Source: Cutaneotrichosporon cavernicola
Taxonomy: Eukaryota > Basidiomycota > Tremellomycetes > Trichosporonales > Trichosporonaceae
Direction: 5' to 3'
NCBI RefSeq assembly: GCF_030864355.1
Contig: NC_083400.1
Coordinates: 821,001-885,000 of the forward strand
Length of the DNA: 64,000 bases
Shown here: positions 60,836-64,000 of the stretch, piece after piece
Numbering within the stretch: position 1 is the first letter of the stretch
Layout of the letters: the number at the start of each line of letters is the position of its first letter
The notes under the pieces: model-generated
What the model was told of the DNA's origin: nothing
The model's input: the letters and a program-made list of their open reading frames with translations, nothing else
Databases searched by the model: none
Made by a program: the position numbers and the translations under genes

Positions 60836-63045
60836 CTACAACATCTCCCACCGCTGGGACCCCATTGCGATGAGACGATTAAATAGCGCCTCTCTTGCCT
60901 CGACGCCCTTGAACTCGAGCGTCTCCTTGGCAGCCTGCGCCGCCCCTACCTGCTCCTCAGTCATATCAAAAACGCTGATATCATCCGCAGTCTTGGCGAA
61001 ACGGAGTGATAACCCAAGACTGGCAATCTCGGCACCGCTCATAGCCGCCAATGCCAGCCTTGACGTTCCAAGCTCGTCCTTCTTCATCTCGACCAGATCA
61101 TCCACATACCACACCCGTTCAGGACTCTTGGATAACATCGGTACCCACGAGATACAGGCGTGGTCCTCGTCGATGAAGAGGTGCCCGCTCGTACCGTTCA
61201 GCTTGGCGCTGTAGCCGCCGGGAGGAACGTCGTCACCCCATTTGGCTTTGAGGACTAGGCTGTCAATCTTCCCCTTCAGTTTACGCTCCTCGCCCACAAA
61301 GGCGACGTCGGATCCCATGCTGGCTAGTCGGCGGACTAGCTTGCGGAATACACCCCTGGTCTTCTTCCTACTCTTCACCGCAGCCTTGTGCGCGGGCGTG
61401 GGCGCGGCGTCTGCCTCCACCTCCAGGTCGGGCGCACTTGGCGTGGCCTGCGAGACCGCCTCCTTGGTCGCCTCGAGGGCTGGGGCTACGGGTGGCGTGG
61501 GAAGTGGATCACCCTCCGCCTCAGAGACTCTGAGGAGATGCAGCGCGAGTTGAGCGTCGGTCGGAACACCAGATAGGATCGAGTTCCGCGGGTCCACGAG
61601 CTCCTTCCAGTTCGGGAAGCGGCGGAGCAGTTCACGCACCCCCATCTCGAGCCACTTGTGACCCCAGACGACGACGCCGAAGGCCAACGTGAATCCTCTG
61701 CCCCACATCCGTGCGGGGACATAATGCAGCGCTAGGGCGGCAACGACGAGCAGGGCGGCAATCTTAAAGCGCGCGTAATAGTCCGGATAGACGGGTGGCG
61801 GGGATAGCGCCCTTGTTTCAGCACGGCCTTTGAGTAGCTCACTTCTGTAGGATCTCGATGTAGTCGGCCCCAGTGCCGATTGTCGTCTCGGTCGTCTTGA
61901 CCATCCATCTAACGATTTCGTTACGCTTTCGCTCGACCTCGGATTCTGCGTCTTCCGCGATACTCTCTCGTACCAGCGTCGTCTTGCCGTTGGCCTCGGC
62001 GACCTCAACGACCTCAACGACCTCGACGATCTCGGCCTTCGAGTCTAGCGACGTCTTGCCGTTGACCTCGGCGACCTCCCGCGAATCCAGCTTTGACCCA
62101 ATGACGTCGCTGCCTTCATCCATGCCTGAATTGTCGTGCAAGTCCTTTGGCCCTACCAGGGCATTCCCTTCCTCCTTTGTACCGAAGAGGAGGGCGCTCG
62201 CAAAGCCCGCGAGCACGGCTGTGGCTTGGACGGACACTTCCTCGCTCTGCTCGGGCCCGGTCATGGGTGTAGTCTCAGGATCGGATTCGAGGAGGGAATA
62301 AGAATCTGTGGTGGATGGGCGCTGGGGTTAGTGTGGGGGGGAGGCATTGGTATGAGAACGCTTCACAACACTCACGTATGGAAACAACACCCTCCTCAAC
62401 CCTGGAAACGCCACCAACACCACAATCAACCCCATCACACCCACTACCACACACCCGAGCCCCCAAGCGAGAAAGTATGCCGCGCAGTAAGTTGCCGTGC
62501 GATAGAACTCGTTATCCCAGTCAGTGACCCGGGCTAGTTCGAGTACGCCCCGCTTGGTAAGGGGAGCGAGACCTTTGATCAGGCGCTCGAGGTTGACTTT
62601 GAGTGTGTCGCTTCGGTACGGGACGTTTGGGAGGGATGTGTGGCGCAGGTCAGGTTGGGAGACGGGGTGGGTGGTTGGGGAGAGGACGTGGTTGACTTGC
62701 TGGGAGGCGAGTGAGCGGAGCGAACGAGGGGGGGGGGGGGGGGGGGACAAGGTGGGTTTGGGGGGAGGAGAGGGGAAGGAGGGAGGGAGCGAAGGGGGAG
62801 CGAGTGAGGGGAGAGATGGGGAGCAGGCGAGTCGGATCGACACAACGCAGCAAACTCACCTTGTTGAACCCTCGTAACAAGATCCACAGCCTGTCATCCT
62901 CCATACCTTCCACGATGGTGCCCTCTGGCTCTTGGTCGGCCATCCTCCGTTCCGTCGCCGCCACCTTCTGCTGTACGCTTGGTTGGGCGGGAAGTGGGCT
63001 CGGCGTTTGTGCCTGTGGGCGGGGAGAGGCTTGGGTGCCCGACAT
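60836..63045 (-). CDS. DUF3292-like fungal membrane protein
   Basis: About 640 aa in five exons. The N-terminus reads 'EGTIVEGMEDDRLWILLRGFNKQVNHVL', split by an intron containing a long G run. Next come 'FYRTATYCAAYFLAWGLGCV' and 'VVVGVMGLIVVLVAFPGLRR' (two membrane segments), an acidic Ser-rich linker, then a membrane pair 'YARFKIAALLVVAALALHYV' and 'GRGFTLAFGVVVWGHKWL', followed by 'FPNWKELVDPRNSILSGVPT'. The C-terminal 130 residues look GRAM/PH-like ('GHLFIDEDHACISWVPML'). This order agrees with my memory of the fungal DUF3292 family (PF11696), of unknown function; the assignment is tentative. In the linker, 'VNGKTSL' and 'ANGKTTL' flank a (EVV)n repeat. Confidence 0.6.
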
Positions 63046-63303
63046 GTCTGGTGGTGTGGGGAGGGTGGTTGTGCATGGCGGACTTTATGGCTGCTGATGT
63101 GGTTGGTAACTGGCTGCTGATGTGGTTGGTAACTATGGCTGCTGATGTTGGGGTTACCAGGATGCTCCAAGCTCCCAGGTGGCCAGGTGGATGACGTATC
63201 AAAGAGGGACAAAACAGGGACGACAAGTGTTGGAGACGTTGGGAACAAAAGGAACAAACGTGTGGAGCGGCGAGTAAACAGGTTTATCCATCCATCAAAC
63301 TAA
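63046..63303. other. Short intergenic region with tandem word
   Basis: At about 63090-63150 the word 'gctgctgatgtggttggtaact' occurs twice in tandem with a third partial copy. Promoter of the DUF3292-like gene; 3' flank of the AIF-like gene. Confidence 0.5.
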
Positions 63304-64000
63304 TTACGCATCATCAGGCATTCCTTGCGCCCCAGCAAGCGCCCACATTCCCTTTGCTCCAATATCCTCAACCCCATTATCACCTTGGACAGCTTCAATC
63401 TCGCTTGCCACGCAGTTATGCGTAATCCCAAGAGTGACCTTGATCTTGGCTGCTTCGGGGACGTACTTTTCCATTTCGCCTCCTTGAATAAGGCGAATAA
63501 TGTTACGAGCTGCGACGTTGCCCATTGCAAAACTCATGTGTCCAGCCCGGATCGCCGTCGTATCCGCACAGTCACCGATGGCGAACATGTGGTCCAACCC
63601 CTCTCCTTGGACTTGCAACGCCTCGTTGACGCGAATACACCCGTTCTCAGCAACCGTTGTTGGATCAAGAGACGCCATAAAGGAGGAATGAGGCCGGCTG
63701 CCGGTACACACCAACACGAGGTCGGCGCTCAGGCGGGAGCCCTTGTCGGTGGTGATGGTTTTTGGGCTGCCGTCCACGACGCCGGGGTTGGTGGGCCATT
63801 CGACGACCCGTTCCCCGAGAATCACGTTGATTCCGAGGTCGGCGCAACGGCGTACCACTTGGTCGTGCAGGCCCTTGGCGTAGATGGGCATCAGGCGGGT
63901 GCGGGAGTGGAGGAGGGTCACGGATTTGGAGGGGTGGACGTCTTTGATGTCGGTGGCGAATTCTGACGTCAGTCGGGTCGAGCGGTGAGGCTGAGGTTGA
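63304..64000 (-). CDS. AIF/AMID-type FAD-dependent oxidoreductase, C-terminal part
   Basis: The visible last exon is 63962-63304, preceded by a 3' splice site ('ctgacgtcag'); the rest lies beyond the window. It belongs to the pyridine-nucleotide disulphide oxidoreductase fold of AIFM2/AMID and type II NADH dehydrogenases: 'LGINVILGERVVEWP' and 'LSADLVLVCTGSRPHSSF', then FAD motif 'HMFAIGDCADTTAIRAGHMS' with 'NVAARNIIRLIQGG' after it. The C-terminus lacks the extra amphipathic membrane helix of NDH-2, so AMID-like NAD(P)H oxidation of a quinone or other acceptor is more likely. N-terminal targeting and the first FAD motif cannot be judged. Confidence 0.82.
   Translation of the reverse strand, partial: QPQPHRSTRLTSEFATDIKDVHPSKSVTLLHSRTRLMPIYAKGLHDQVVRRCADLGINVILGERVVEWPTNPGVVDGSPKTITTDKGSRLSADLVLVCTGSRPHSSFMASLDPTTVAENGCIRVNEALQVQGEGLDHMFAIGDCADTTAIRAGHMSFAMGNVAARNIIRLIQGGEMEKYVPEAAKIKVTLGITHNCVASEIEAVQGDNGVEDIGAKGMWALAGAQGMPDDA

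Overview
This 64 kb window is chromosomal DNA of a GC-rich, intron-dense basidiomycete yeast. Gene content (DASH subunit Dam1, NOP14, VPS34, BRN1, EXO70, TRAPPC11, a YANK kinase), very short introns ending in CTRAY-(A/C)CAG, and a phenol hydroxylase closely resembling the one known from Trichosporon cutaneum point to Tremellomycetes, most likely Trichosporonales. I see no prokaryotic genes, virus, transposon or CRISPR array. The order-level placement is an inference from remembered family sequences, not from a search.

Layout. 1-4.2 kb: end of an aminotransferase, a GNAT acetyltransferase and NOP14. 4.3-10.4 kb: VPS34 and a Zn2Cys6 regulator. 11.3 kb: an intron-bearing tRNA-Ala. 12.8-19.8 kb, all minus strand: a Q/M-rich nuclear protein, an orphan protein and DAM1. 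20-31.2 kb: a YAP/Alf4/glomulin-like protein, proteasome beta-1, a YANK kinase, an ankyrin protein and TRAPPC11. 31.4-42.9 kb: trehalose-phosphate phosphatase TPS2, a DHHC palmitoyltransferase, condensin BRN1 and exocyst EXO70.

43.7-52.8 kb is the accessory part: two divergent pairs, catechol 1,2-dioxygenase / phenol 2-monooxygenase and SDR / vanillyl-alcohol-oxidase-like flavoprotein, separated by a damaged-looking unknown gene. Together they could take 4-alkylphenols, lignin-type phenols and phenol through catechol to cis,cis-muconate. 53.2-64 kb: tRNA-Gly, two tandem secreted beta-trefoil lectins, a Gfo/Idh/MocA dehydrogenase, an amino-acid permease, a DUF3292-like membrane protein and the end of an AIF/AMID-type flavoprotein.

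The most unusual general feature is intron size. Many introns are exactly 31 nt, with reconstructed examples of 29 and 30 nt, each confirmed by restored reading frame across conserved protein blocks. Exon coordinates below were worked out by hand from splice signals and frame; starts in weakly conserved N-termini are marked as uncertain.
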